Source: Neckera pumila (Eukaryota; Streptophyta; Bryopsida; Hypnales; Neckeraceae). Taken from it: a stretch of DNA of 64,000 nucleotides. The translations under genes were made by a program, and so were the position numbers. Numbering within the stretch: position 1 is the stretch's first letter; every line of letters starts with the position of its first letter. The stretch lies in contig OZ018417.1 in assembly GCA_963969595.1 (NCBI GenBank), positions 10,170,501-10,234,500 of the forward strand, written 5' to 3'. The notes under the pieces are model-generated. The model did no database searches. It had not been told where the DNA came from and worked only from the letters and a program-made list of their open reading frames with translations. Of the stretch, positions 1-11,783 are shown in pieces.

Positions 1-454
1 CCAACCCTTGAGCTACCATCACTTGATTGTGGTCATGCTCTTCACTATTGTCTTGCAAAATCTGTTGTTCAATTAATCTTAATCATTGCAAATTCATCCT
101 CATAACTTTGATATTTTTTTTTTGCTTTCAATAGTGACCTTCTCTAGCAGGTACTTGCAATGAATTAGACAAAACTAGTAAACGCCCTTGAAGGGCTGTG
201 CTCATTCTGCCTCAACTGCACTCTCTATGGTGATGAATTTCTGCTTGGCCTTCTCAAGGTCATATTTGATACCCACCAACCACCGTGATAGGATGAGACT
301 CTACATGTCAATCTTTGATGAGGTTAGTATTTTTCGCCCACTAAAAAAGGAACTTCATGGAATCTGCCTTGATTGCCAAGTATAATTGACGTTTGCCTTT
401 ATAAATGTCAACCCTAAGTTTGCAAAGCTCTATCACATCTCCTCCAACCATAGT
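1..454. other. No gene seen; AT-rich spacer
   Basis: Short open frames occur here (for example 65 codons from 188) but none has recognisable motifs or flanking splice signals. I see no RNA gene or transposon end. Confidence 0.5.
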
Positions 455-541
455 TGTCACATTAAAGGGACCGTTTGTCCAAATCGTCCAATATGTCCGC
501 CTATTTGGGACGTCCAATGACCTAATCCGCCTAATGTGACT
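455..541. repeat. Short imperfect palindromic repeat, also found at about 3115-3176
   Basis: The segment starts GTCACATTA and ends TAATGTGAC, with partly complementary interior arms. Its right part (about 480-540) matches 3115-3176: both contain ATATGTCCGCC and both end GCCTAATGTGAC. It is probably a very short MITE or a MITE end. No target duplication was identified. Confidence 0.4.
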
Positions 542-2577
542 ACTTTAAAACAGTTACATTTTCAGATTGTCTATTTGGTATGTATAGACTTAAAACTTTT
601 TAGGAAAATAGTGCTTTTTAGAAGATTAGGCATTTAGGGGCCCCTTAGTGGAACAAAAGTTAGAAATAAAGTGCTTTTAAAGTAAAAAGTTGCCTATAAG
701 TGTAAATAGGGATATTTTATTAGGATGGACGGAAAAATAAAAATAAAAATAAAAACAAAATTCAAAATGGATGAATGGGGTGCGACCCATTTGCATCCAT
801 TCAAATCTTTGGAAATCAAAAACTATAAATAGAAATTTCAAAATGTGAATCATCAGCATTTGTAAGACCCATAATTCTTAATATATTATTATTATTTTTG
901 CATTGTGTTCTTTTGGTGATTATATGTTTGTGATTATTATTGTCTGAATTGTATTGCAATTGTTATGTTACCTGTTGCTCGTTGTATCTTCGGAACTCAG
1001 TATTTTTGTGATTAGGATTGTTTTATCTCTGCGAATTGCTGTGGAATAATTTTTTTAAACTATTGATTGTTCAAGTAAAACATTTCAGGAAGGGAGATTG
1101 TAATTTTTAGAATAGAGTGTATGCATTCCAGATTCTTGAGTTTTCTTGAGTTTTCTTTCACCGAGATTGCAGTTGTTGGGTGATCGAAATTTTCTGTGGC
1201 GTGATTGAACGGAACAGTTTTCTTGGTGCTGGCTGGACGATCGATGAGGGGGCCGATTCGGGTCATTCTGTCATGAATTCTTCAGCGTGTGGATCACCAA
1301 TGACGGGCAGTGGCTACGCCTTGTCCAAAGAATTGTGACCTGGATCGAGGATTGCAAAGTGAAGTTCGGAATACGGAAGTGGGAGATCTGGCGCTTGGAG
1401 AGCGAGATCACTCAATTGCGGTGCTGTGATCCTTGATCGGAGCAGGCGCGATGGAGGCCGAGATCAATACACCAGTCCTACTAGGTAACAAGATTGAAAT
1501 TGAGAATTTTTGTTTTATTCTTCACTGATTGATCGATCAATTGCGAACCTCCGACTTGGGAGATTGGAATAGGGTGGAACGATTAAGCATCCAGTCGGGG
1601 AATCGGTATTGTGATCCCCAAATTTACAAATTTTCAAGGCTGCAGTTCAAGTGCTGCGATTGCATTGGTAAGAATCTTTAAACGTTCATGACAAAATCTT
1701 CCTCCAGACATTGGAATTCTGATTAGCGGAACGGGAAGATTGAATCATGTGAGCGTAAATTGCAAAGAAATTGCATCCGATCGGCAACTCTCTCGAAATT
1801 GGAGTCGCAGCAGCTTAGTCGGCTTAGTCTCAAGTTAGGGATTTGGAATCCTGGGCTCAAATCGTACAGGAATTGTAATCAATTTTGAGAATTTGGGAAG
1901 CTTGAGGTTGAACCAGTGGGCAATTTGTTGGTTACTGTAATCTGGATTAGGATTCGTACTAACCGAACAACCAAATTCCTAAATTCGATTCATAAATTGG
2001 TGGGGAACCTGCTCGCTGCGAAGCTGAGGTTCTTCGCTGAAATTTCTTAAAGTGATCAAAATTGTGAGATGGGGTGAGTTGCAATGAGCAATTGATTGCA
2101 TTCATGAACAAGGTGGATCAAAATTCGCAAACTGAGGGTCAAATTTGGGCAGGCGCGGCTGGTTGTCTGCGACTCCGACGAGCTTCCTGAGCAAGGGTTT
2201 GATGGCCGGCTTTGGGGTCCAATCGCACGATCATAGGGTTCGTCGGTCGGTCTTGGGGTACCTGGGACGGTTTTCGGGCTCTCTCTTGACGGGTTCAAGC
2301 TGGCAGGTTCGAGGCTTGGGCTCACGGTCAAGCTGAATTGGTTAATTATTTAATTATTTAATTATTTAATTAATTCTTGAGTCGTTCTATTGTTTTGGTA
2401 TCTTGGTGTTTGGTTTGTAATCAAGACTTAGTTTTAGAATTATTAATATTTTATTATAAATAATTATTATAAATAATTGTTTAAATCTTGGACATAAGTA
2501 TATGTGTTTATGTGTTTATTGTAAATTGATTCAATGAATGTTTTGTATATTTTCAAAGATTAACAATGGATTTGGAT
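542..2577. other. No certain gene; moderately GC-rich stretch at about 1190-2340
   Basis: From about 1190 to 2340 the base composition rises and short open frames appear on both strands, but none is long or recognisable. The block could be an untranslated exon, a non-coding RNA or old retrotransposon LTR-like DNA (it is preceded by TGTAAGACCC near 860). An ATT-rich simple repeat follows at about 2340-2375. I see no motif that decides between these. Confidence 0.4.
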
Positions 2578-2870
2578 TTATTTGACATAATTTGGCAAAA
2601 GCAAAAGAATTAAGAACTATTTGACATCATTATACATTTCACAACTGGGAATTATTTGACATAGAATACAGAAACGCTAGACATTCTTGCATGATCGCAT
2701 TAGCTGTAGATTGACTGGACTATTTGACATAAAAACATAAAATGGTATAATGAATGAACTATGTGTACTATTTTATCAATACTATCTTGCTATGATTAAG
2801 TCTTAGTGCATGCATCATATAAGATTCATTTGACAAAACCTGATTTATTTGACAAAGAATGATTTGACCT
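2578..2870 (+). repeat. Cluster of seven TTTGAC motifs
   Basis: ATTTGACA or a close variant recurs seven times in under 300 bases, four times as TATTTGACAT, at irregular spacing (near 2580, 2620, 2653, 2721, 2828, 2845 and 2862). The core TTGAC is the WRKY W-box core. No confident gene lies next to it, so a regulatory role is speculation; it may be a decayed minisatellite. Confidence 0.4.
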
Positions 2871-3605
2871 CCCTTAGAACACTATATAGGACTGGGACTT
2901 TATACATGCATTGGTAATGGACTGGCCAACAAATTTTACACACGGGAATAAGAGTGATATAATATTATACTAAACTTGTAAACATAAATCTATTTGTAAG
3001 TGACTTTTAGTCATAAGACGTTAGACTGATTAAACCTTTCCCTAGAATAAAGAACCCCTATACTATTGTTTCCTGGGTTTTGTGGAAGTGCAAAATCTAG
3101 TCAACAGTATGTCCTAACTATCCGATATGTCCGCCCGTGTAAGGCATCCATTATTCCAAAACTGCCTAATGTGACAACAATGCCTCCAACCCATCTTGAA
3201 CAACTGAAATATAAAGAGATTCCAATGAAGAAATGTCCTTCTCCAAATTGACTTCACTACCAAACTTGGACTTTAGTTCAGCCAACACTAAGCCAACTCA
3301 GAATATGACAGATGTTGTGGCCAATTTTCCTTAAGCTTCAATTTTGGGCTGACACAATGGAGAAGAACAGTTACTTGGAATGGACAATTGCAGACATTAA
3401 CCAATAGCCACCACTTGATACAATTAGTTTCATGAATAAGAAAGAAATTGGAAACAATAAAAAATATTACAAAACAAATTACTTACAAAAAGCGGTTAAA
3501 TGTAGCCTTCAATTTCTCATTGGAAACCCTTTTTTGCCTAGCCTTGGTCAAGGCTATTTGGACCACATTGAAGACCTCTACAATTGCAACAACAAACTGC
3601 TTGAG
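2871..3605. other. No gene seen
   Basis: AT-rich spacer holding the second copy of the GCCTAATGTGAC repeat (about 3115-3176). No coding signal was seen on either strand apart from the weak remnant described just downstream on the minus strand. Confidence 0.4.
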
Positions 3606-3801
3606 CTAAGCCTCTTGCATTACCGCTTGGTGAAACCTCATTCTTGTCGGGTCAAAAACTATAAGATCATGGTACTTGTTCTGAATGTCGTGATACTCCC
3701 GCATCTCATTGGAGTTTCGGTGGAAATACATTGGGGATGTCAGTTCCCAATACCCAACAACTTCCCTAGGTACAACATCCACACCAGCGGTCTCCATAGC
3801 T
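3606..3801 (-). pseudogene. Exon-like coding remnant, unidentified
   Basis: On the minus strand a plausible 3' splice site (TTTTGCAG at about 3802-3809) is followed by 64 sense codons of ordinary protein composition, including GYWELTSPMYFHRN and HDLIVFDPTRMR, and then a TAG. The same frame stays protein-like for about 45 more codons after the TAG (to about 3475), so the stop may be a disabling mutation. It could instead be a true final exon. I do not recognise the family and see no upstream exons. Confidence 0.25.
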
Positions 3802-3809
3802 CTGCAAAA

Positions 3810-3960
3810 CATTGAGAGCAAATAGTCAAATTCTCAACAATTCCGGCAAACCACTTACAGATAGATAGAAGCTGAAGAGCCAAGGTTCCAAACAACACAA
3901 ACAAAAAAGGCCTCAAGCAAGTTTATATATATAAAAATTAAATTGAAAGCATTGTATAAA

Positions 3961-3991
<31 letters not shown>

Positions 3992-5290
3992 AAGTAAAAG
4001 CATCATTCCTAATTTGATTATAGCTATTTAAAATCAAATATATAGGCATTTAACCTAAAAGACAGCACAAACAAATATACAAGAAAGACAAGACCAAAAT
4101 CAGCAAAACAAGAACTCCAAAAAAAATCCTAAAAGAATCTTGGGTACTACAACTATTGCCTTCAGATTGCTTCAAACCGTCCAAATCTAGTAGGACAATG
4201 ACCTATGACACTAACAAGATCACTACTGTAGCAAGTATGATTCCAAGCAGAAAAAACATATCACTCCCGCCTTGAATTCGATGCTCACTCACTACCAATT
4301 TTATACAGCGTTGGTGCACCACTAACAAAAATCCCACACCGCTCTCTGATTCTTGTCTTGACGTCACCACTAGGAGAAAAGAGAATGGCTCATCAAATAA
4401 ACAATCTCCTGATATTGACAAGAGCCTAGGCATCTAGTTCATGTTCACAAATTAGATGAATAGCTCCCTTAAAGCATCAACATTGAGTTTACATTGAAGG
4501 TTAATCAAACCTCAACAATAAAAATTCAACATCCTCAGCATCAGAAAAACAAGAAGACTTTCACAACAAACAAATAAACAAACAACCTCGCGAGCAATAG
4601 AAGAGAGGTAAAATCATCCAGAGAGTACTTAAAATGCTTAGATAAAATAGTAGCGTACAACTCTTCCTATCGCACATTGACAACTTCCAGTTGTCTAGTA
4701 GTCTTCAACTCCCAACAGCAACTACATTGGAAAGAACTAATCCGCAAAGTATACTACTCCTCAAACATTAAAGTGACAAGGAAGATCAATGAGGAAACTG
4801 AAATCATCCTCCACAATAGAGACAAGATAAGCATTGTACTAAACAGATCCAAGTTACAGAGGCAGCCAATTTGTAATAAAAAAAGCTTTGATGAAAAGCT
4901 TACATAGAGGAGCAGGCAAACAACTTTCCGTACCAAACGTTGACAACTTCCAATTCTCTACCGTAACAGTCTGTATTTCTCAACCGCAACTGGATTTCAT
5001 TACATCTATTGGGCGACTACAAAACTAACAAAAAAAAAGATCAAGCTAATTGAACAAAAGCAAGGAGTTCCAAATTAGCAATATCCGCCACGGCATGTGA
5101 TAAAAGCTTAATACAATTTATTTTGATAGCAAGAGTGGACAACTTTCCCTGAGTGGCCGAGGCGTGCCTGCAAAGCCACTTTCAAGCCCTTGGTCCAACT
5201 ATGATTCTATCCCTCCGTAGATTGAGTGCAACCAGACACACTTCAAGATGTGAGAGATTGTCCCATAGCTTAACCCTAAAACACACAAAA
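3810..5290. other. No gene seen; AT repeat and a diverged direct repeat
   Basis: An (AT)n run lies at about 3966-3991. The segment TTGACAACTTCCA plus following bases occurs at about 4676 and again at about 4938, giving a diverged direct repeat of roughly 80 bp. Open frames here are short and unrecognised. Confidence 0.4.
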
Positions 5291-5462
5291 CACTATAAGA
5301 AACCCACGTCTTTCTTGACGGATTTTTCTAGATGTCCACCTGTTTACGTGTTAATAAGAACGTCATATGTAACATCAAATTGTTTTATTTGACGTTATTA
5401 TTAACATAAAAATAGGTGGATGTCTAAAAAATCCGTCAAAAAAACATGGATTTTTTATAGTG
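5291..5462. mobile_element. CACTA-type MITE, 172 bp
   Basis: It starts CACTATAAGAAA and ends TTTTTTATAGTG. The inner arms are also inverted: GACGGATTTTTCTAGATGTC on the left pairs with GTCTAAAAAATCCGTC on the right. The flanks are AAA on each side, consistent with the 3-bp target duplication of CACTA/EnSpm elements, although a run of A makes that weak. It has no coding capacity and would need a transposase in trans. Confidence 0.65.
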
Positions 5463-7252
5463 AAAAAAACCAGGCAGCAGAATAAAATTTAATGAATCTG
5501 CCCTAAATAAATTGTCCCCTCCAAGGAAATTTGTTTGTAGCACCATCGTTGCTTGCTTCCCTCGTTTAGGTCAAGCTCTTGCGGAGATTGTCCAGTTGCA
5601 CCCTTGCAACGTTGCTTGCAACATGAGCTAATCGTCGTTGTGACCTTGGAGAACAAGATGACAGACGTACTACTCGGAAATCTGGACTTCAAAAATCTAC
5701 TGCGTTACGTGGAGAATGGACACAACAGCAATAAACCTGGAACACAAAAATCTTGTCGTCAAGCAAATCGGGGCTTTCAAACCTGTAAGCTCTCCCTGAT
5801 GCTGTGCTTATGTACTAATTAGGATTTACTTTGTTATATGTAACCACAACTTACAGCGATGGACTTTATACGGCCTCCGAGAGTTAATATTTAGTACCAC
5901 AAAATTGAACTTCTGAACAAGAAATTAAAGGTTCAGTCAATTCTATGACAGTTCTTTTGTAGCTGCTGTTGAGTTTCTGGGCTGAGCTACGTGATTAGAG
6001 TCGGCTTTTTCTTGCCAATATACTGCGGTTTCAGCAATTGATTCGTTTCATATCACTTTTCTGCTTTTGGATGTTGTATTTTCCAACATCTCGTGAGATT
6101 TTGTGCAAATTTTGGAATTGTTGTTGTTTAGTTTGTAGTGAATCTGGCTTAATGTCACCATTTTAGGGTTTTAAGCTAACTTGCGCAATGTATTGTAGTG
6201 GTTCTTATTAGCTATTACATACTTGAGTGTCCTAAAAGCTACCAAGAACAAAAGTTCAGAGTAGATTCATGACTCCAAATGTGCCAATAGGTAGGTTTTC
6301 TCGACTTTATAGTCTTGATTTCTTCAGCTAAATATGTTTTCTCCTTTGTTCAGTGACTCTTAAGTCCTCCTGAAGAGCCTTGAGTGATATTTGTTATGGT
6401 ATTGCAGGGAACACTTGTTTCTTCCATATAGGAAAAATCCTAGAAATGTAGTGTCATTGGGTCAACAACAGCAGTGTTGGGATAGCTTCTCACTGAAGCG
6501 TATTTTGTATAGATTTCCTTTGACTTGAACATTGCAGTGTTTTTGGTTTCATTTTTTCTTTTTTGTTTGCTCTGTGTATCTTAACCCATTTAGACCGAGA
6601 AGATTGAATCGAGCTTCTTGTGCTTTGTAACACCTTCAAATGGGTCCTATGGAAACTTTCTTTTGTTCTATAATATTTACTAGTGTGCCGTTGCCACAAT
6701 CAAAACAAAATCAAAGTCTAGTGGGTACTTTAGGGGTTAACACTCATGGTGCTATAGTGCAGGGTAGTTGCAAAAAAAACTTAATGATTTTGGCTCAAAA
6801 TGGCCTTAGTACTAGAGTATTGTGACTTTTGGAATAATTTTTCTTTAAATAAAATAAAACATGGATATTTTGCAAACATTCAAAAAAATATGTAAGTGAA
6901 AAATTTTAGACCTAGAAAATTTATCTCTAAAAGTTATGCACAGTCAAAGAGTGTTGAAAAATGCAAGAAATAAAACACTTTGGGATTTTATTTTCAGAAA
7001 ATAGTGAAAAACTTCAAAAAAAATCCCCAAAAAACTCTATTTTTCCTAACTTAAAGATGCTTCTTTTCAATTTCCATCTTTGTGAAAAAAAAATTGTATT
7101 CTCTGCACGTGTGCAAAGGTAGTGCATTTTGAGCACATGTGGAAGGTGGACATTTACTATTTTTAGAAAGTTTCTTTGTATACATCGAGATGTGCTCGAG
7201 CAGCAAGACATGTTGAGGAGGAAGGATGTTGAGGAGGAAGTAGCAAACGAGC
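5463..7252. other. No certain gene; weak coding trace at 5553-5822
   Basis: An 89-codon plus-strand frame at 5553-5822 contains a natural-looking stretch (TDVLLGNLDFKNLLRYVENG) and meets a GTAAGC donor-like site near 5787. It could be an exon of a gene running toward 7.8 kb, but I cannot join it to another exon and do not recognise it. The rest is AT-rich spacer. Confidence 0.3.
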
Positions 7253-7795
7253 ATGAGCACACAGACGATGCACTGGAGCGCCTCCGGAGCTTCAGGGAGT
7301 CACTCCTCATCCCTGAGCCTTACCATTGGCAACACTCCACTCCCAAGACCAAATCCGGTTCAAAACATGCGACGGTACAATTCCAGCGACAAGAGCTTGG
7401 GGAGCCTGAAGGGTTTCGAAACCCCGGCGGAGATTAGTGAAGCTCAGTTGCTGTACCGACTGAAGAAGCTTCGACAATCTTTGACATCCCCGGAGAGATC
7501 CAAAGGCTTCCAATACGTGTTGCGAAGAAGAAGAAGATCCCGTATTTTTCTAGTAATATATGCAGCTGCAACAAATACCAGCATGAGTGCTGTACTCATT
7601 TCTGCTGCCTCTGAGAATCCATCGGATGCTAGCATGCTGCATATGCAAGGAGTGAATCCTGGCTTGGCAAAGGAGCTGCAACAGCACTGGGCCATGGACC
7701 TCAACAATGTCATGCATATGGGGTTTCCAATAGAAGGGGCGGACAAGTCGACCAGTTTGTTGGGTCATGGCCACCTGCATCAATATGTACAGTAA
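7253..7795 (+). CDS. Hypothetical ORF, 180 codons
   Basis: An open frame with an ATG at 7253, in a locally GC-richer island. The N-terminal part is Ser/Arg-rich; the middle has a plausible amphipathic helix (EISEAQLLYRLKKLRQSL) followed by a basic run (RRRRRS) and a short hydrophobic stretch. An overlapping plus-strand frame (7129-7437) is also open and charged, which makes frame choice uncertain. No domain is recognised. It may be an exon of a larger gene or a decayed gene; a non-coding transcript is equally possible. Confidence 0.22.
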   Translation: MSTQTMHWSASGASGSHSSSLSLTIGNTPLPRPNPVQNMRRYNSSDKSLGSLKGFETPAEISEAQLLYRLKKLRQSLTSPERSKGFQYVLRRRRRSRIFLVIYAAATNTSMSAVLISAASENPSDASMLHMQGVNPGLAKELQQHWAMDLNNVMHMGFPIEGADKSTSLLGHGHLHQYVQ

Positions 7796-8607
7796 TGGAT
7801 CCAGCTGCTTGTTCATATCTCTGTTTTATAGTGAATATAAATGCGGATGCACTGTTGAAAACAAAAGCCAATTTAAATTGTAATGTTTTTGCTGGGGGTA
7901 CAAGGACAGGGTTGTACCAGGTGAGATCTTCAAGCCTTGTCATATATTTGTGCTCTCTTCCTTCTTGTGATTGGATTAAATATCAATACTGGTTCCAGAA
8001 TCGATTGATTCGCTCTAGATCTTTACAGGTTACGGGTGCCCTTGTGCGATGTGGCTTATGCAGAGGTACCTTACTTCAGGACAGAAGCGCACCAGATATG
8101 AACTGATGTTTAGCTTAAGTGCGAGCTTTTTCCTTAAGCCTAGAACCTTAAGCTTGTTCTCATTGATATTGCAAATACAGTCCTTTGATATGTAGCCAAT
8201 TGTGTGAAAACTAGTTCTCTAAACTATGAAGACAGTTATTCTTTAACGTTCTGGTTCAAGTGGGGCTGTGCAAAAAAACTCACCCCTAAAAATCCATGGA
8301 ATGGCGATACTATGCGATGCCTGGAACTTTGGGAATAATTATATCTATGTCCTATCCCTCTGTGACAAAGAACTTTACAAAAATTTGTCTCTGAAGCTTA
8401 TTTTTCAGTAGGACCATTTCTTTTGAGGAAGCACGGGTTGATTTTGTCCCTTCTTTTGAATTATTTGGCTTGTTGAGTTCAAATCTTCAACTCCTAGAAT
8501 ATGAATTATGAACAAAAATATGGCTGGACATACTGCACACCATAGATTTGATGATTCAACAATTCCCATCTTTCATTTGGATGTCATTTTAACTCATAAA
8601 TGTCAAG
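7796..8607. other. No gene seen
   Basis: AT-rich spacer. A 103-codon frame at 7795-8106 has no recognisable motif and is treated as chance. Confidence 0.4.
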
Positions 8608-8814
8608 GAATGACAAGAAATTCTCTTTAGTAGGAAAGAAGTGCAACTATTCATCCTCGGAATTATGGGTGGAATTGTGGAAAGGGAAGATTCTCTGCAT
8701 CATTTTGACTAACTTCTATTGAGTGCATTTGGATTTCTTTTATACCAATGATTCCCATGATATCAAAATGGATGATTTCCATGGTCACTAACTGTCCATC
8801 CTTCAAGGATTAGT
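8608..8814 (+). repeat. Dispersed repeat, partner at 46610-46812
   Basis: Shares a block of about 200 bp with 46610-46812: both carry GAATGACA near the start, then AGAAGTGC, ATTCATCCTCGGAATT or GTTCATCCTTGGAATT, and end with GATGATTTCC followed by a diverged GTCCTT-containing tail. Both copies are in the same orientation. It is probably a non-autonomous transposon fragment of unknown class. Confidence 0.55.
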
Positions 8815-9777
8815 ATCTAAACCTTATCATGCTCAAATACAATATCTTTTAGGTTGTGTGCAATGTGATTATTTTGTTGCTTCTTATGTGAATAGGAGTT
8901 GAGAGTGTTGGATAATGATCCAAATTGAGAGTGTCGGATAAAATTGAATCTACTTTAGTATGAGGACAAACTTTTATCACTATTGTGTTATTCAATTTGT
9001 GCATCATCCAACTTATTTTAAATATACAAAGAATCCATGTTGTGGCTAGTTTTGGCTTGCACATACCCTCACAGGTTAGAGGAGTAGGGACACTAAAGCC
9101 CCAAAGTGCCTAACAAAAGACTTTTATCAAAATAAAAGAAACAAAGAATGCATCTATATATGCATAATTATTGGCAAATTGCCATCATGATAGGTTTGTA
9201 TACTTTTGGGATTACTACCTCAAGTTTTTTTACATTAAAAATTTGAAACTTTCTAAAAAACAACAGTTCTTAAAAAAAATTAAAGATTTTATTACATATA
9301 TTTATTTGCAAATTCAATCACTAGATTTTTTTAATGAGCTTATTGAAATATATCCTTATAAACTTTCAAGGGGGAAAAACAACCATATGCACAATTGTAA
9401 TGCTTGAACTTCAAAAATTAGTTTTACTAGTCTTTCACCAAGATGCAAACTACTTTCTCAAACTACTTTAATTATCCTATTAGTGAAGGAGGAGATTCGG
9501 GTATTAATATCAATTCTGAATTTAGTAGAAATTGGTTCAATACAATAAGATTTCAACCTACGCTAATTCAAAATAGAGTGACTTTGGGACCCCCCACTTA
9601 TAGATGAATGAAACATTATAATCTCTTCGTCAACGTATCATCTCGCAAGACCAATCCCTCTCCAAAGTCACAAACCTTGTGTGAACAGAGTTTGTAAAAG
9701 AATTAGCAAGTGTGAATACAAAAGAAGCCATAAAATAAAGTAGGGTACGGACATTTTTAGAGTACACTACCTTACTT
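8815..9777. other. No gene seen
   Basis: AT-rich spacer with short unrecognised frames on both strands. Confidence 0.4.
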
Positions 9778-10019
9778 ACACATAATAGTGAAACTAGGTT
9801 GCCGCATACTAATTTCTTGACATTTGGCACTATATAAATATTTATTGTTACTATATAAAAATGCACTACTTTTAAATTAGGTATTGTTGTAAATGAGACT
9901 CTACATGTACAAATGAAAATATCTAAAGACCTATTTGTTGATTTTGATGGCTTCTAAAGTAACTTTCTTGGGGTAAGACAACCTAATCGTTAAAGCAACC
10001 TAATTTCACTATTTTGTGT
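9778..10019. mobile_element. Mutator-type MITE, 242 bp, with 9-bp target duplication
   Basis: The left end ACACATAATAGTGAAACTAG mirrors the right end CTAATTTCACTATTTTGTGT, giving inverted repeats of about 25 bp with some mismatches. The direct repeat ACCTTACTT flanks the element at 9769-9777 and 10020-10028. A 9-bp duplication is typical of Mutator-like elements. The ends resemble the outer inverted repeats at 36446-37616, which suggests one family. It is non-coding. Confidence 0.75.
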
Positions 10020-10028
10020 ACCTTACTT

Positions 10029-10290
10029 ACTTTGATAGGCGTGATGAACGGAGGTCCCAACAAAAGTTACCGCCTATAGCCAGTCGAACTTTCAAATTGG
10101 CCCAAACTCCCGCCATTTTTTCCAAAGAGAGTATCACCAACTCACCAGACTCTCATTCTCCGCTTTCCCATGCCATTCCTTCCTTAGGGTTTCTCGAGAC
10201 CAATTTTCGTAGCGTAAAGGTGTTGCAATTGTCGCAATTGGGCTGCTGCTAGTGTGTTCGAAGATGCTGCGCTCGGATTTCATTTGTGGG
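10029..10290 (+). other. GC-richer exon-like block, unidentified
   Basis: A block of higher GC with a 78-codon frame from 10016 and a TTAGGGTTT motif near 10185. It resembles a promoter plus 5' exon of a plant gene, but no downstream exons are convincing and the dispersed repeat at 10294 begins immediately afterwards. It may be the stump of a gene cut by that repeat. Confidence 0.25.
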
Positions 10291-10293
10291 GTC

Positions 10294-10497
10294 CCATTGG
10301 TAGTCAAAATGGGATTTTAGATTCTCTTAGAATGCATTTTTTGTACACCGCTTGAATAAACTACGAATTTTGAAAGTGTTAAAAAATAGGTGTGCCTAAA
10401 AGCGATCATAGTCATATGAATAGTGGGAGTACATTTTAGGCAAGAATATCCATAGTGCAATTTTAGGAATCCTGCAATTTTAGGTGTAGTTACCTTA
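10294..10497 (+). repeat. Dispersed repeat, inverted partner at 16791-16996
   Basis: This about 205-bp block matches the reverse complement of 16791-16996 along its whole length. Shared landmarks in order are CCATTGGTAGTCAAAA, TTAGAATGCATTTTTTG, AGCGATCATAG, ATATGAATAGTGGGAGTACA and TTTTAGGTGTAGTTACC. By eye about 85% of positions agree. It is a non-coding, MITE-like unit of unknown class, and a weaker trace occurs near 25620-25680. Confidence 0.65.
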
Positions 10498-10507
10498 GAT
10501 TGATTTT

Positions 10508-10707
10508 GAAAATGCTTGCACCAACCAGAAAATTGCGCAGTTGGAGGCCGGAAAAGTTGAAAGAACTGCACTTCAAGATGAAGCGGACTGAGATCAGGAT
10601 GCTCTTAAGTCTACGTAAGCTTGCATGCATTGACAACGGCCCAGAGACTACAAGCAAATGAGGAAGTTGAGGATGCTAAGAACACACTGATATTACACTC
10701 AAAATGG
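10508..10707 (+). pseudogene. Decayed coiled-coil coding fragment
   Basis: Translation gives a charged, heptad-like stretch (ENACTNQKIAQLEAGKVERT) that runs into a TGA and continues in frame (DQDALKST). After a break of a few bases in another frame it resumes with AQRLQANEEVEDAKNTL. The Gln/Glu/Lys/Ala-rich composition is typical of a coiled coil. The stop and frame change argue that it is broken. The parent gene cannot be named. Confidence 0.3.
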
Positions 10708-11783
10708 TAAGTACGTGTCCTTAAAATTAATGTGGTCTTGGTAAGATACTACAGTAGTATGTTCTTTCACATGCATAACTGAGTGACTCTAATTCAGATG
10801 ATTTTTAAATCAGATTTGGGAACTACATTACATACAGTAAGTTGCACAAGTAAGCTTACGGGACATCCGAGATTGGGCGGGTGAAGAACCTGGGCGAGCT
10901 ATGTACTGTATATACCAAAGGATGGCTACCTTGAGGTTTGAAGAAGATACTGAGTTCAGTTCCCTTGAAGCATTCTGGGCATGACTACCTTGAACGTCCT
11001 ACTAGGATTAGCCCTTGGAAGTTGCAGAGCCAAAAAAGATGTCTACCAAGCGATATAAGATGAACATTAAAAGATGAGCAAAAATCTACAACATTGACCG
11101 GCAATCTCATGGAACAATAATATTACATTGATGTTCAAATATGATTTTAAAAGCTAAATTGAGCTTCAAAAACAAAATTTGGTCATAGGGCAATGGAATT
11201 AGTCTTTAGGGGTTAGGAGTTCAGACAAAGACATCTAATCGTGACTCTTATTTAGAAGTGACCCAAAATTAAACATTACATACACCATACAATATTAACA
11301 CCAAAGCACAACTTCCACTATTACAGGATGACTCATTGTTGTTGCAATGCAATGAGAATGCAATGCAAACAAGAAAACCTATTGTTTCATATTGGTATGA
11401 AAAATCTGGGAGTGTCTACTACAAGACTTCTGTGCAACCTTACTAAAGAAAAGAAAAGGAACATGCCAAAAATTTGAATGTACAACCCTCAAAACAGAAT
11501 CTGCACTAACTTGTCGGAAAACACTAACCATGTTGGAGCTGAGGAACTGATCTAACTTGCAACTGCCACTTCATGTAACTCCACTTGCAAACAATAGAGC
11601 ATCGTCTCTCTTTTTCAACACAAGCAAGGACTACAGTACACAAAACCCGGACTACTACTCTTCATTCACATCAACACTTTCAACACGTCTTGGTCTTCTC
11701 TCTGCCCTTGACAACGGTTGGCTTCCCGTGGTGTTAGCAAAATCTTCAATTGCTGGCGTTGGTTCACCTACGTCATCGTCGCT
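10708..11783. other. Spacer and likely 3' region of the PHO88-like gene
   Basis: No second gene is seen. The part nearest 11784 would be the 3' untranslated region of the minus-strand gene that follows; its end cannot be placed without transcript data. Confidence 0.4.

Noticed and set aside
860..2340. Possible LTR retrotransposon beginning TGTAAGACCC
   Set aside because: No matching second LTR, primer-binding site or gag/pol homology was seen.
5150..5222. tRNA-Leu/Ser-like words (GAGTGGCCGAGG)
   Set aside because: Only the D-arm-like word is present. No acceptor stem, anticodon arm or GGTTCRANTCC T-arm can be folded at the right spacing.
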